Part shown: positions 18,491 through 26,135 of the stretch, piece by piece | Layout: the number at the start of each line of letters is the position of its first letter | Position numbering within the stretch: the first letter of the stretch is position 1 | Program-made: the position numbers and the translations under genes | Assembly: GCA_028283765.1 (NCBI GenBank) | Contig: JAPWJY010000008.1 | Location: 744,001 to 808,000 of the forward strand | Direction: 5' to 3' | Length of the DNA stretch: 64,000 bases | Source of the DNA: Parvibaculaceae bacterium | GTDB taxonomy: Bacteria; Pseudomonadota; Alphaproteobacteria; Parvibaculales; Parvibaculaceae | The notes under the pieces: generated by a model | The model's database searches: none | What the model was told of the DNA's origin: nothing | What the model saw: the letters and a program-made list of their open reading frames with translations, nothing else

Positions 18491-18526
18491 CGTTACATTG
18501 TAACGCTGCTGCGCCGCCGCTATATT
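18491..18526 (+). promoter_or_regulatory. Zur-type operator and promoter of the fur/zur-family gene
   Basis: A perfect 15-bp palindrome, CGTTACATTGTAACG, spans 18491-18505. Its right half contains a -35-like TTGTAA (18498-18503), followed after 17 bases by TATATT at 18521-18526, so a repressor bound to it would block RNA polymerase. The palindrome matches the GTTAyA-n-TrTAAC form of Zur boxes in Proteobacteria, fitting autoregulation of the gene at 18561. Confidence 0.6.
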
Positions 18527-18560
18527 ACGGGGACCGTTTCGCCGTCAGGGAGCCCTGTGC

Positions 18561-19031
18561 TTGAGCCATCCGCCTGTTTCCGTTCCGCACGATCATGGCG
18601 CCTGTGTCCACGAGGCGCTGGCCCGTGCGCAGACGATCTGTGACGCAAGGGGCGTGAAGCTGACGCCGCTGCGCGGGCAGGTGCTGGAAATCGTCTGGCG
18701 CTCCCACAAGCCTGCTGGCGCCTACGAGGTGCTCGACGAACTGCAAAAGGTGCACAAGGCGGCCCGCCCCCCCACGGTCTACCGCGCGCTTGAATTTCTC
18801 GAAGCCGAGGGCCTGATCCACCGCATCGAATCGCAGAATGCCTATCTGGGCTGCATTGAGGCGGGTGCGCCCCATTCAAGCCAGTTCCTGATCTGCCGGG
18901 GCTGCGGGGCCGCGGAGGAAATCGCCGACAGGGAGCTGGATGCGGCGATTGCCGTTGCGGCGAAGCGGGCGCGCTTCAAGGCCGAGCGCAAGACGGTGGA
19001 AATTTCAGGGCTTTGCGCGCGCTGCACCTGA
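18561..19031 (+). CDS. zur: Fur-family transcriptional regulator, Zur-like
   Basis: A 156-residue Fur-superfamily repressor. The winged helix occupies about residues 30-95 (LTPLRGQVLEIVWRSHKPAGAYEVLDEL and PPTVYRALEFL), and the C-terminal dimerisation domain has the structural zinc pairs CRGCG and CARC. HSSQFLICRGCG rather than a Fur-type HHDH cluster, together with the N-terminal VPHDHGACVHEAL, favours Zur. It would repress zinc uptake genes when zinc is sufficient. No ATG fits; TTG at 18561 with AGGGAG upstream is the likely start. The palindrome at 18491-18505 suggests autoregulation. Confidence 0.8.
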   Translation: MSHPPVSVPHDHGACVHEALARAQTICDARGVKLTPLRGQVLEIVWRSHKPAGAYEVLDELQKVHKAARPPTVYRALEFLEAEGLIHRIESQNAYLGCIEAGAPHSSQFLICRGCGAAEEIADRELDAAIAVAAKRARFKAERKTVEISGLCARCT

Positions 19032-19116
19032 CGCCCCTTGGCCCCTTTGGGTTGAGCCTCGCCCTATCCGCGCTATAGTCGCCCCAACTTGAAATCAACA
19101 ACATCAGGGGAAGCGC

Positions 19117-19899
19117 ATGGCTTACAAGCCTTTTGATCTGTCCGGGAAAGTGGCTCTCGTCACCGGCGGCAACCGGGGTATCGGCCTTGGCATGGCGGTG
19201 GCGCTGGCGCAGTCGGGCGCCGACATCGCGATCTGGGGCTCGAACGACGACAACAACGCCAGGGCGGCCGCCCAGCTCAAGGAAACGGGCGTGCAGGTCT
19301 ATACCCGCAAGGTCAATGTCGCGAACGAGCAGGAAGTGGTGGACGGCATCGGCGAAACGGTCGCAGCGCTTGGCCGCATCGACAGCGTGTTCGCCAATGC
19401 GGGCGTCGGCTATGGCGCGCCCTCGTTCCTCGACATCTCGACGGAAATCTACCGGAAGACGCTGGCCGTCAACCTTGACGGCGTGTTCTGGACGCTGCGC
19501 GAGAGCGCGCGCCATATGGTCGAGCGCGCGAAGACGGGCGACGTGGGCGGCTCGCTCGTCGGCATGGCGAGCCTTGCCGCCATCGAGGGCGCGGCCCGCA
19601 ACGAAGCCTATGCGGCGACCAAGGGCGCGGTCATTTCCATGATCAAGTCCGTGGCGGTCGAGTTCGCGCGCTATGGCGTCAGGGCCAATTCCATCCTGCC
19701 CGGCTGGATCGCGACCGACATGACGGCGGGCGCGCAGGGCTCGACGGCCTTCGCTGAAAAAGTGATCCCGCGCGTGCCCGCGCGGCGCTGGGGCCAGCCC
19801 GCCGATTTCGGCGGCGTCGCGGTCTATCTGGCCTCGGACGCCTCATCCTATCATTCGGGCGACTCGTTCGTCATCGATGGCGGCTATACGATTTTCTGA
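19117..19899 (+). CDS. SDR family oxidoreductase
   Basis: A 260-residue classical short-chain dehydrogenase: TGGNRGIGLG cofactor loop at residues 17-26, ANAGVGYG, a catalytic Ser in GMASLAA, YAATK with Tyr and Lys, and NSILPGWIATDM. The C-terminal VIDGGYTIF is typical. It is likely an NAD(P)-dependent 3-hydroxyacyl or alcohol dehydrogenase, but the substrate cannot be read from sequence. It has a good ribosome site (GGGGAAGCGC) and lies upstream of the marR gene on the same strand. Confidence 0.85.
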   Translation: MAYKPFDLSGKVALVTGGNRGIGLGMAVALAQSGADIAIWGSNDDNNARAAAQLKETGVQVYTRKVNVANEQEVVDGIGETVAALGRIDSVFANAGVGYGAPSFLDISTEIYRKTLAVNLDGVFWTLRESARHMVERAKTGDVGGSLVGMASLAAIEGAARNEAYAATKGAVISMIKSVAVEFARYGVRANSILPGWIATDMTAGAQGSTAFAEKVIPRVPARRWGQPADFGGVAVYLASDASSYHSGDSFVIDGGYTIF

Positions 19900-19959
19900 T
19901 CCAGACTCCAAAGGGCCGCTCCGGCTTCAAGCCGGGGTGGCCGCTTGCGAAAGGCCCCT

Positions 19960-20451
19960 GTGACCGACCAGCCTTCAGAGACGCCCCCGGAGCAGCCCGT
20001 CGACCGCCGCCTGATCCTGATGGCCCGCACCATCGTGGTGCTCTATCGCGCGTTCGAGACCATCGCGCGCGAGCATGACATCACCATTCCCCAATACCGT
20101 TTTCTGCTGACCCTGAAGCGGGGTCCCAAGCGGGCGGGCGAACTTGCCGTGTCCGCCTCGATCCGCAAGCCGACGGCCTCGGCCCTTATCGCCGACATGG
20201 AAAAGCGCGGCCTGATCGTGCGCCAGGCGGACGAAACGGACGGGCGCAGCGTGCGCCTGCGCCTGACCGACAAGGGCCTTGAAAAGCACAAGGCCTTTGA
20301 ACTGGCGCTGGCTCGCTATCTGCCTTCGCTCCTTGAGAAAGGCGAGGCCGGGCGCATGCTCGATGCCTTCACCGAACTCGCCTACATCATCGACAGCGGG
20401 GGCGCCGCCCGCGACAGCCTCGATCTCGACGAGCTTGTGTCGGGCGAATGA
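19960..20451 (+). CDS. MarR family transcriptional regulator
   Basis: A 163-residue winged-helix regulator. The MarR core is present: ITIPQYRFLLTLKRGPKRAGELA (helices 2-3), SIRKPTASALIADMEKRGLIVRQ (recognition helix) and the wing DETDGRSVRLRLTDKG with the conserved D-x-R-S/R segment. The GTG at 19960 is preferred over an in-frame TTG at 19945 because GAAAGG lies just upstream. The operator-like dyad at 20496-20516, immediately downstream and overlapping the promoter of the nitronate monooxygenase gene, is its obvious candidate target. Confidence 0.85.
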   Translation: MTDQPSETPPEQPVDRRLILMARTIVVLYRAFETIAREHDITIPQYRFLLTLKRGPKRAGELAVSASIRKPTASALIADMEKRGLIVRQADETDGRSVRLRLTDKGLEKHKAFELALARYLPSLLEKGEAGRMLDAFTELAYIIDSGGAARDSLDLDELVSGE

Positions 20452-20476
20452 GGCTTTCTGGACGAAAACGGGCCCC

Positions 20477-20516
20477 TTGACGGCTTTGCGGATTTTTAGT
20501 TAGTGTCACGAACTAA
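20477..20516 (+). promoter_or_regulatory. Promoter with MarR-type operator upstream of nitronate monooxygenase
   Basis: TTGACG at 20477-20482 is a -35 element; the -10 falls at about 20500-20506 (TTAGTG or TAGTGT). Overlapping it is a 21-bp dyad at 20496-20516: left arm TTAGTTAGTG, centre T, right arm CACGAACTAA, with 9 of 10 positions paired. Size and symmetry fit a MarR dimer, and the marR-family gene ends 45 bases upstream. Confidence 0.6.
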
Positions 20517-20547
20517 TAACCGGCAAAAATCTCAGGGAGTTAAACCC

Positions 20548-21513
20548 ATGACCATCCGTACCCCTTTGTGCGATCTGCTTGGCGTGAAATATCCGATCAT
20601 GCTGGCGGGCATGGGCGGCGTTTCCTATGCGGAACTGGCGGCCGCCGTGTCCGAGGCGGGCGGCTTCGGCACGCTCGGCATGGCCGGGCTCCAGCCAGAG
20701 GAAATCCGCGTCCAGATGAAGAAGGTGCGCGATCTGACCGACAAGCCCTTCGGCGTCGATCTGCTGGCCGCCGTGCCGGAAAGCCTTGAGCGCACCGTCG
20801 ACATCATCATCGAGGAGGGGGCGTCCGTGTTCGTCGCGGGTCTTGGCGTGCCCGCCTCCATTCAGGGCAAGCTGAAGGCCGCCGGTCTCAAGGTCATGAA
20901 TGTCTGCGGCACGGTGAAACACGCCGTCTCGGGCGCCCAGGCCGGTCTCGACGCGGTGATCGCGCAAGGATCGGAAGGCGGCGGCCATACCGGCAAGGTT
21001 TCGGGCATGGCGCTCATTCCGCAGATCGTCGATGCGGTCAAGGTGCCGGTCGTGGCGGCGGGCGCCATCGTCGACGGGCGTGGGCTGGCGGTGGCGCTGG
21101 CCTTCGGCGCGCAGGGCGTCTGGATGGGCACGCGCTTCATCGCCTCCAGGGAGGCCCATGCAGGCGACATGTACAAGCAGGTCATCGTGGACGCGAAGGA
21201 GACGGACACCATCGTCACCCGCTGCTATTCCGGCAAGACCATGCGCGTGTTCAACAATCCCTATGTGCAGGACTGGGAAAGCCGTCCGCAGGACATTCAG
21301 GGCTTTCCGGCCCAGGCGATCATTTCGACCAAAAACAATGTCATGGGCGGCATCGGCGGCCAGATCGAGGGGCTTGACCGCGACCGGAGCTGCTTCGCCA
21401 TGGGGCAGGGCGCGGGCGCGATCAGGGATGTGCCCACCGCCCGCGAGATCGTGGAGCGGACCATCGAGGAGGCCGAGCAGGTTCTCGAAGCCCTGAAGGC
21501 TTGCCGGGCCTGA
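20548..21513 (+). CDS. Nitronate monooxygenase (2-nitropropane dioxygenase family)
   Basis: A 321-residue FMN-dependent TIM-barrel protein. It starts MTIRTPLCDLLGVKYPIMLAGMGG, has GAQAGLDAVIAQGSEGGGHTG with the conserved catalytic-site His, and VVAAGAIVDGRGLAVALAFGAQGVWMGTRF for FMN phosphate binding. The family oxidises alkyl nitronates such as propionate-3-nitronate; some members are instead enoyl-ACP reductase (FabK)-like. The ATG at 20548 with CAGGGAG upstream is preferred over an open frame starting within the operator. Expression is probably controlled by the adjacent MarR protein. Confidence 0.85.
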   Translation: MTIRTPLCDLLGVKYPIMLAGMGGVSYAELAAAVSEAGGFGTLGMAGLQPEEIRVQMKKVRDLTDKPFGVDLLAAVPESLERTVDIIIEEGASVFVAGLGVPASIQGKLKAAGLKVMNVCGTVKHAVSGAQAGLDAVIAQGSEGGGHTGKVSGMALIPQIVDAVKVPVVAAGAIVDGRGLAVALAFGAQGVWMGTRFIASREAHAGDMYKQVIVDAKETDTIVTRCYSGKTMRVFNNPYVQDWESRPQDIQGFPAQAIISTKNNVMGGIGGQIEGLDRDRSCFAMGQGAGAIRDVPTAREIVERTIEEAEQVLEALKACRA

Positions 21514-21534
21514 TTTCAAGGCTCTGCCTGAAGC

Positions 21535-21567
21535 GGCCGCCGGGATTTGAACCTCCGGCGGCCATTT
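21535..21567 (+). terminator. Probable rho-independent terminator after nitronate monooxygenase
   Basis: GGCCGCCGG (21535-21543) and CCGGCGGCC (21555-21563) form a perfect 9-bp GC stem with an 11-base loop, followed by a short ATTT. The T-run is weak. Confidence 0.5.
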
Positions 21568-21738
21568 CGTGACGGCATGGATGACACGGCGGGATGATTC
21601 CCGGCATTTACCTCAATATCCAAGGTCGCAAGCCCATGGCGCTTGTGCTATTAGATCGTGGATGGACGTTCGGGTACGGTGGTTCTGCCCGGACGACGGC
21701 TGGAACGGCCCCCCTTTCCGGCAGATGCCGAGGATTAT

Positions 21739-22038
21739 ATGGATCATTCCGATTTCCCGGGCGACTTGACGTTGAACGTGCTCGACGACGAGTCTCTCGA
21801 TCCCGATGCCCCCGATGAAGGGGAGCAACGCCAGATTGCCCTTCAGAACATTCTCGATGCCTGGGATGAAGCGCTGGTTGAAGGCGTTTCGCCCGACATT
21901 CTGGCGACGACAGCCATTTTTGCCGCATTGAGCGACATGGTCGAGAGTTATGGCGAGGAAACTGTCGCCGACATGGCCGAAGGCCTTGCCGACAGGGTCC
22001 GTCAGGGTGAGTTCACTCTCAATCGCATCATGAACTGA
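21739..22038 (+). CDS. Conserved hypothetical acidic protein
   Basis: A 99-residue strongly acidic protein of unknown function. The N-terminal 30 residues are rich in Asp and Pro (LDDESLDPDAPDEGE) and probably flexible; the rest is helical (NILDAWDEALVEGVSPDILA, then SDMVESYGEETVADMAEGLADRV). I recognise it as the type of small protein found widely in alphaproteobacteria but know no function. The start is ATG 21739 with GAGG five bases upstream, not the longer frame. A strong terminator follows at 22065-22090. Confidence 0.7.
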   Translation: MDHSDFPGDLTLNVLDDESLDPDAPDEGEQRQIALQNILDAWDEALVEGVSPDILATTAIFAALSDMVESYGEETVADMAEGLADRVRQGEFTLNRIMN

Positions 22039-22064
22039 GACCGTTAACAAGTATTTGATGAAAG

Positions 22065-22090
22065 GCCCGGCCCTTGTGGCCGGGCTTTTT
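22065..22090 (+). terminator. Rho-independent terminator
   Basis: GCCCGGCC (22065-22072), loop CTTGT, GGCCGGGC (22078-22085) and then TTTTT. It ends the hypothetical-protein transcript just before convergent radC. Confidence 0.85.
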
Positions 22091-22107
22091 GTTGTCCGGG
22101 CAGCAGA

Positions 22108-22815
22108 TCAGATCAGGCCCATGGCGCGGAAACTGGCGTGCCGGCCCTTGCCGACGACGATGTGGTCATGAAGGTCGATGCCCAGCGGCTTGGCGGTCGC
22201 GATGATCTTGTGGGTCATGTCTATATCGGCCGCCGACGGCATGGGGTCGCCGGAAGGGTGGTTGTGCACGAGGATGATGGCCGAGGCGTTCAGTTCCAGC
22301 GCCCGCTTCACCACTTCGCGCGGATAGACCGGCGTGTGATCGACGGTGCCCTCCTGCTGGATTTCATCGGCGATCAGGATGTTCTTGCGGTCGAGGAACA
22401 GTATCCTGAACTGTTCGGTCTTGTTGTAGGCCATCGAGGCGGTGCAATAGTCGATGAGCGCCGTCCATGACGAGATCGCCGGGCGCTTCATCACCTGCGC
22501 CTGCGCGAGCTTGACGGCGGATGCCTGCACGATCTTGAACTCGACGATGGTGTTTTCGCTGATGCCCTGCACTTCCAGAAGGCGGGCAGGGGCGGCGCTG
22601 ATGACCTCGGCGAAGCTGCCGAAGCGGTCCAGCAGTTCCTTGGCCAGCGGTTTTACGTCCCGGCGCGGGATGGCCCGGAACAGCAGCAGTTCCAGCAATT
22701 CATAATCGGCGAGCGCCGTTTCGCCCGCGCGCATGAAGCGCTCCCGCAAACGGTCGCGGTGGCCCTCGTGATGGGGCCGGGGCAGGGGCACTCTATCCCT
22801 GCTTTCAGGGGGCAT
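22108..22815 (-). CDS. radC: RadC family protein (UPF0758, JAB/MPN domain)
   Basis: An intact RadC homolog, about 235 residues from the ATG at 22815 (in-frame starts at 22830 and 22860 are possible). After a basic N-terminus with [10 protein letters not shown] comes a helix-hairpin-helix segment ([15 protein letters not shown]) and the C-terminal MPN/JAB domain with the complete metal motif in [18 protein letters not shown], ending [20 protein letters not shown]. RadC's cellular function is not established; it is not the recombination factor it was once thought to be. It overlaps the map gene. A decayed second copy lies at 51475-51626. Confidence 0.9.
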   Translation of the reverse strand: MPPESRDRVPLPRPHHEGHRDRLRERFMRAGETALADYELLELLLFRAIPRRDVKPLAKELLDRFGSFAEVISAAPARLLEVQGISENTIVEFKIVQASAVKLAQAQVMKRPAISSWTALIDYCTASMAYNKTEQFRILFLDRKNILIADEIQQEGTVDHTPVYPREVVKRALELNASAIILVHNHPSGDPMPSAADIDMTHKIIATAKPLGIDLHDHIVVGKGRHASFRAMGLI

Positions 22816-23629
22816 AGGGCGGGCAGGCATGCCCGGCGGGTGAGGCCGTGAAGATTTCATAGCCGGTGGCGGTCACGCCGATCGAATGCTCGAACTGGGC
22901 CGACAGCGAGCGGTCCCGCGTCACGGCGGTCCAGCCGTCAGACAGCACCTTCACGCCCGGCTTGCCGAGGTTGATCATGGGCTCGACGGTGAAGAACATG
23001 CCTTCCTTCAGCACCGCGCCCTGACCGCGGCGGCCATAATGGAGCACGTTGGGCGCATCGTGGAAAACCTGGCCGAGGCCATGGCCGCAGAACTCGCGCA
23101 CCACCGAGCAGCGCTCGCCTTCGGCAAATTCCTGGATCGCCGCGCCGATGTCGCCGAGCGTCGCGCCGGGTTTCACCTCGGCGATGCCGCGCATCATGGC
23201 TTCATAGGTGACCTCGCACAGGCGCTGGGCCTTGCGCGGCACGTCGCCCACGTAATACATGCGGTTGGTGTCGCCATGCCAGCCGTTCAGGATATAGGTG
23301 ACGTCGACGTTGACAATGTCGCCCTCGCGCAGCACCCGGTCACCGGGAATGCCATGGCAGACGACATGATTGACCGAGGTGCAGACGGTGTGCCGGAAGC
23401 CGCGATAGTTGAGGCAGGCGGGCAGCGCGCCGTGATCAAGCGCGAATTCAAAGCAGAGCCGGTCGATTTCAAGGGTGGTGATGCCGGGCCTGATGACGCC
23501 GGCGAGCATGTCGAGCGCGCGGGCGGCAAGCTGGCCGACAACCCGCATCCCCTCGAAATCCTCCGCGCTGTGCAGCTTGATCCGCCCGGCGTGGAAGCTT
23601 TCCGCCTCGATTTCTTCGCTATAGCTCAT
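22805..23629 (-). CDS. map: Type I methionine aminopeptidase
   Basis: Map (274 aa) removes the initiator methionine from nascent proteins. The five metal ligands are recognisable: Asp in [14 protein letters not shown] (two), His in [12 protein letters not shown], Glu in TVEPMIN and Glu in [18 protein letters not shown] holds the conserved substrate-side His. The C-terminus is slightly extended and ends [11 protein letters not shown]. It sits between sfsA (20 bases upstream) and radC (overlapping), forming a minus-strand sfsA-map-radC operon. Confidence 0.96.
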   Translation of the reverse strand: MSYSEEIEAESFHAGRIKLHSAEDFEGMRVVGQLAARALDMLAGVIRPGITTLEIDRLCFEFALDHGALPACLNYRGFRHTVCTSVNHVVCHGIPGDRVLREGDIVNVDVTYILNGWHGDTNRMYYVGDVPRKAQRLCEVTYEAMMRGIAEVKPGATLGDIGAAIQEFAEGERCSVVREFCGHGLGQVFHDAPNVLHYGRRGQGAVLKEGMFFTVEPMINLGKPGVKVLSDGWTAVTRDRSLSAQFEHSIGVTATGYEIFTASPAGHACPPYAP

Positions 23630-23649
23630 CTGGTTCCATGTCTCCGGTC

Positions 23650-24354
23650 TCAGGCCACGATCTCAATGGGAGCATCCACCCTGATCGAACCCTTATCTAT
23701 CATACAGCCAAGACAGACGATCTCAACGCCTGCTTCCATGGCTCTCGCAAGGCCCGCCGCGTAGCGGGGATCGAGATCGCCTGCCGCCTGAAAACGCGTA
23801 CAATCGCTCCGCTGGACCAGAAACAGCATCATCGCCCGTTCGCCGTTCGCGACCACCCGGGCCAGTTCGTCGAGGTGTTTCAGGCCGCGCGCGGTCACGG
23901 AATCGGGGAATTCGGCCAGTCCCGGAGCCCGCGAGAGCGTCACGCTCTTGACCTCCACATAAGTGGGGGCCTGGTCAGGAAATGTCAGCAGGAAATCGAC
24001 CCGGCTGCCGGTGCCATAGGCGACCTCGGCCTTGAGCGACGAAAAACCGGTGAGCGAGGGAACGGCTCCCGCCCTTATCGCCTCTTCCGCGAGGCGGTTG
24101 ACGGCGCCCGTATTGATATTGACCAGTGTGCCGTCGCCGGTTTCGATCAGTTCCAGCGAGTGGCGAAGCTTTCTCTTCGGGTTGCCGCTGTCGGAAATAA
24201 AGGCCCCGAAGCCCGGCTCCGCCAGTCCCAGCATCGAGCCCGGATTGGCGCAATGGACGGTGAGGGTGCTGCCGTCGGCCCGCTCGACGTCGGCCAGAAA
24301 GCGCTTGTAGCGGCGGATGAGCCGGGTCCGCTCAAGGGGGGCGATAAAATCCAT
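23650..24354 (-). CDS. sfsA: DNA/RNA nuclease SfsA
   Basis: A 234-residue SfsA-family protein. The start MDFIAPLERTRLIRRYKRFLADVE with an OB-like fold, then CANPGSMLGL, and the C-terminal nuclease-like part SRVDFLLTF followed by YVEVKSVTLSR (Asp and Glu-x-Lys of a PD-(D/E)xK site) are family hallmarks. SfsA was first described as a sugar fermentation stimulation protein and is now regarded as a nuclease. First gene of the sfsA-map-radC operon. Confidence 0.92.
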   Translation of the reverse strand: MDFIAPLERTRLIRRYKRFLADVERADGSTLTVHCANPGSMLGLAEPGFGAFISDSGNPKRKLRHSLELIETGDGTLVNINTGAVNRLAEEAIRAGAVPSLTGFSSLKAEVAYGTGSRVDFLLTFPDQAPTYVEVKSVTLSRAPGLAEFPDSVTARGLKHLDELARVVANGERAMMLFLVQRSDCTRFQAAGDLDPRYAAGLARAMEAGVEIVCLGCMIDKGSIRVDAPIEIVA

Positions 24355-24447
24355 GGCTCCGCTTATAGGGTGAGCGGGCTTTTATGCTCAAGCGTTCTCG
24401 CGCTACTCTGGGCAAAAGAATGAGACGATCCCTTCAAGAGGTTCCCG

Positions 24448-25227
24448 ATGTCCGACCAGCCTAGAATTGCGCCCAAAATCGTGACGGCCTGCGTCGTGCT
24501 GATCGGCGACGAGATCCTGTCCGGGCGCACCCAGGACAAGAACCTCAGCTATATCTCGCTGCATTTGAACCAGATGGGCGTTCAGGTCCGCGAGGCGCGG
24601 GTTATTCCCGACATCGAGGATGTGATCGTCGATACCCTCAATGAGGTGCGGGCGAAATATGACTACGTCTTCACCACGGGCGGCATCGGCCCGACCCATG
24701 ACGACATCACGGCGGACTCTGTCGCGAAGGCTTTCGGCGTGACGGCGATCTACCATCCCGACGCCATGGCGCTCCTTGCCGCCCATTACGCCCAGACCGG
24801 GGGCGAGTTCACGGCGGGCCGCAAGCGCATGGCCCGCATTCCCGAGGGGGCGAGCCTGATCGACAATTCCCTGAGCAAGGCTCCCGGCTTCCAGATCGGC
24901 AATGTCTTCGTCATGGCGGGCGTGCCGATGGTGATGCAGGTGATGCTCGATGCGCTGAGTCCGCGCCTTGAGGGTGGGGCGACCATGAAGAGCCGCACGG
25001 TCACCGGGGCCATCGGCGAGGGCCAGATCGCCGAGCGGCTGGGCGCGCTCCAGCAGCGCTATCCGGCTGTCGGCATCGGCTCCTATCCCTATTTCCGGGG
25101 CAAAAGCTTCGGAACCAGCCTTGTCATGCGCTCCACCGATTCGGATTTGCTCGACGAAACGCAGGCGGAAGTCATCGCCCTGATCCGCTCCTTCGGGGTC
25201 GAGCCCGAGGTGGGCGAGCCCAGCTGA
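24448..25227 (+). CDS. CinA-like molybdopterin-binding-domain protein
   Basis: A 259-residue protein containing only the N-terminal MoCF-binding (COG1058) domain of CinA: VVLIGDEILSGRTQDKN at residues 18-34 and FTTGGIGPTHDDITADSVAKA at about 76-96 are the conserved blocks. The C-terminal nicotinamide-nucleotide deamidase (PncC) domain is absent, as in many alphaproteobacterial short forms, where these proteins are annotated competence/damage-inducible protein A. Related COG1058 proteins hydrolyse nucleotide sugars such as ADP-ribose; the role here is unknown. Confidence 0.88.
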   Translation: MSDQPRIAPKIVTACVVLIGDEILSGRTQDKNLSYISLHLNQMGVQVREARVIPDIEDVIVDTLNEVRAKYDYVFTTGGIGPTHDDITADSVAKAFGVTAIYHPDAMALLAAHYAQTGGEFTAGRKRMARIPEGASLIDNSLSKAPGFQIGNVFVMAGVPMVMQVMLDALSPRLEGGATMKSRTVTGAIGEGQIAERLGALQQRYPAVGIGSYPYFRGKSFGTSLVMRSTDSDLLDETQAEVIALIRSFGVEPEVGEPS

Positions 25228-25495
25228 GAGGCAATAAAATGGAAATTTGGCCCTCTTGCCTGCATTCCCGGACCCGATTACAAAAGATTCAGCTTTTCTG
25301 CGCCTTTGAAACGGTACAAAGTCGGGTCAACCGGCTATTCTCCTCAAACAGAGGGAGCCAGCGGCCGTGAGTTTGCCAACAGCATTTGAGAAAATGCAGG
25401 GGCAGGCGGGACGCGCGGGCCAGGCCCGGGAAAGAAAGCCTTGTTAAGAGGCATGTTATAAACGTGGGTCAGGGAAACCCGGAGGGAGACACAAT
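25228..25495. other. Intergenic region with a possible 26-codon leader ORF
   Basis: Between the CinA-like gene and the small secreted protein. A GTG at 25367, preceded by GAGGGAG, opens a 26-codon frame ending TAA at 25445-25447 (MSLPTAFEKMQGQAG...). It has a plausible ribosome site but no similarity I recognise. TTATAA at 25456-25461 could be part of a -10 region for the next gene. Nothing else is evident. Confidence 0.25.
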
Positions 25496-25753
25496 ATGAA
25501 GAAATTCGCCCGTTTTGTTGCTTTGGCTGCTGTCGTCAGCATGTCCGTTGCGCCTGCTGCCATGGCTGCGGGCATCGATTCAAGCTGGGACGCGATGGCA
25601 AAGTCCGGCAATCACCAGTTCTATGTCTGGTGCACCGGCAAGGCTGACACCACCGCGACCGAGCAGGGCTCGAACGCCAAGGACGCCCAGACCAAGCTTG
25701 CCGCCAAGGTCGGCAATACCTGCTGGCCGGTGTGGCAGGGTCTCGCAGGCTGA
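25496..25753 (+). CDS. Small secreted protein of unknown function
   Basis: An 85-residue precursor. Residues 1-24 are a clear Sec signal peptide (MKKFARFVALAAVVSMSVAP then AMA-AG cleavage site). The mature part of about 60 residues has two cysteines, in FYVWCTGKAD and GNTCWPVWQG, which could form a disulfide, and several Trp. There is a strong ribosome site (GGAGGGAG) and a near-perfect terminator immediately after, so it is a stand-alone and probably well-expressed unit. I do not recognise the family. Confidence 0.75.
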   Translation: MKKFARFVALAAVVSMSVAPAAMAAGIDSSWDAMAKSGNHQFYVWCTGKADTTATEQGSNAKDAQTKLAAKVGNTCWPVWQGLAG

Positions 25754-25782
25754 TCCAGCCGCGGCCCCACCCGGAATTCATC

Positions 25783-25813
25783 AACGGCGGCTCCCCGGGA
25801 GCCGCCGTTTTTG
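25783..25813 (+). terminator. Strong rho-independent terminator
   Basis: AACGGCGGCTCC (25783-25794), loop CCG, GGAGCCGCCGTT (25798-25809) and a T-rich tail (TTTTTGTTT overlapping the arm). A 12-bp perfect stem ending the small secreted protein gene. Confidence 0.9.
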
Positions 25814-25872
25814 TTTGTGACATGTAGGGGCCGGAGCGGAATCAGATCGCGCCGCAAATCCCACGCAAACGA

Positions 25873-25901
25873 TTGCAAAGCCTTGCCGGGCGGGGCATAT
25901 C
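25873..25901 (+). promoter_or_regulatory. Candidate promoter for tRNA-Leu
   Basis: TTGCAA at 25873-25878 and CATATC at 25896-25901 are 17 bases apart; the predicted start near 25908 leaves about 22 bases before the mature tRNA 5' end. Confidence 0.4.
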
Positions 25902-25929
25902 TTGGCGCTTTCCGGGAGGGGAAATGCGG

Positions 25930-26015
25930 GCGGACGTGACGAAATGGTAGACGTAGCAGACTTAAAATCTGCGTCCCGAAAGGGAGTGCGGGTTCGAGTC
26001 CCGCCGTCCGCACCA
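25930..26015 (+). tRNA. tRNA-Leu (anticodon UAA)
   Basis: The acceptor arms GCGGACG (25930-25936) and CGTCCGC (26005-26011) pair perfectly, followed by the discriminator A and an encoded CCA. The anticodon arm is GCAGA-CTTAAAA-TCTGC, giving anticodon TAA. A long variable arm (GTCCCGAAAGGGA) marks a class II tRNA, as expected for leucine, and the T-arm is GCGGG-TTCGAGT-CCCGC. Total length is 86 nt. Confidence 0.97.
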
Positions 26016-26135
26016 CCGGCTGAGAACCGCCGAAAAAGACAGGTCAGCGGCAAGGGGGCAGGTTTGTGAACGGGTGGAAAACCGGAAAAGGCAGCACCTT
26101 TTCCGCCCGCCCGGAGAGTTCTCGCGAAAGGTTGA

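Noticed and set aside
21541-21567. tRNA T-arm-like sequence (GGTTCAAATCC on the minus strand)
   Set aside because: No acceptor, anticodon or D arm around it; the flanking GGCCGCCGG/CCGGCGGCC stem explains it better as a terminator.
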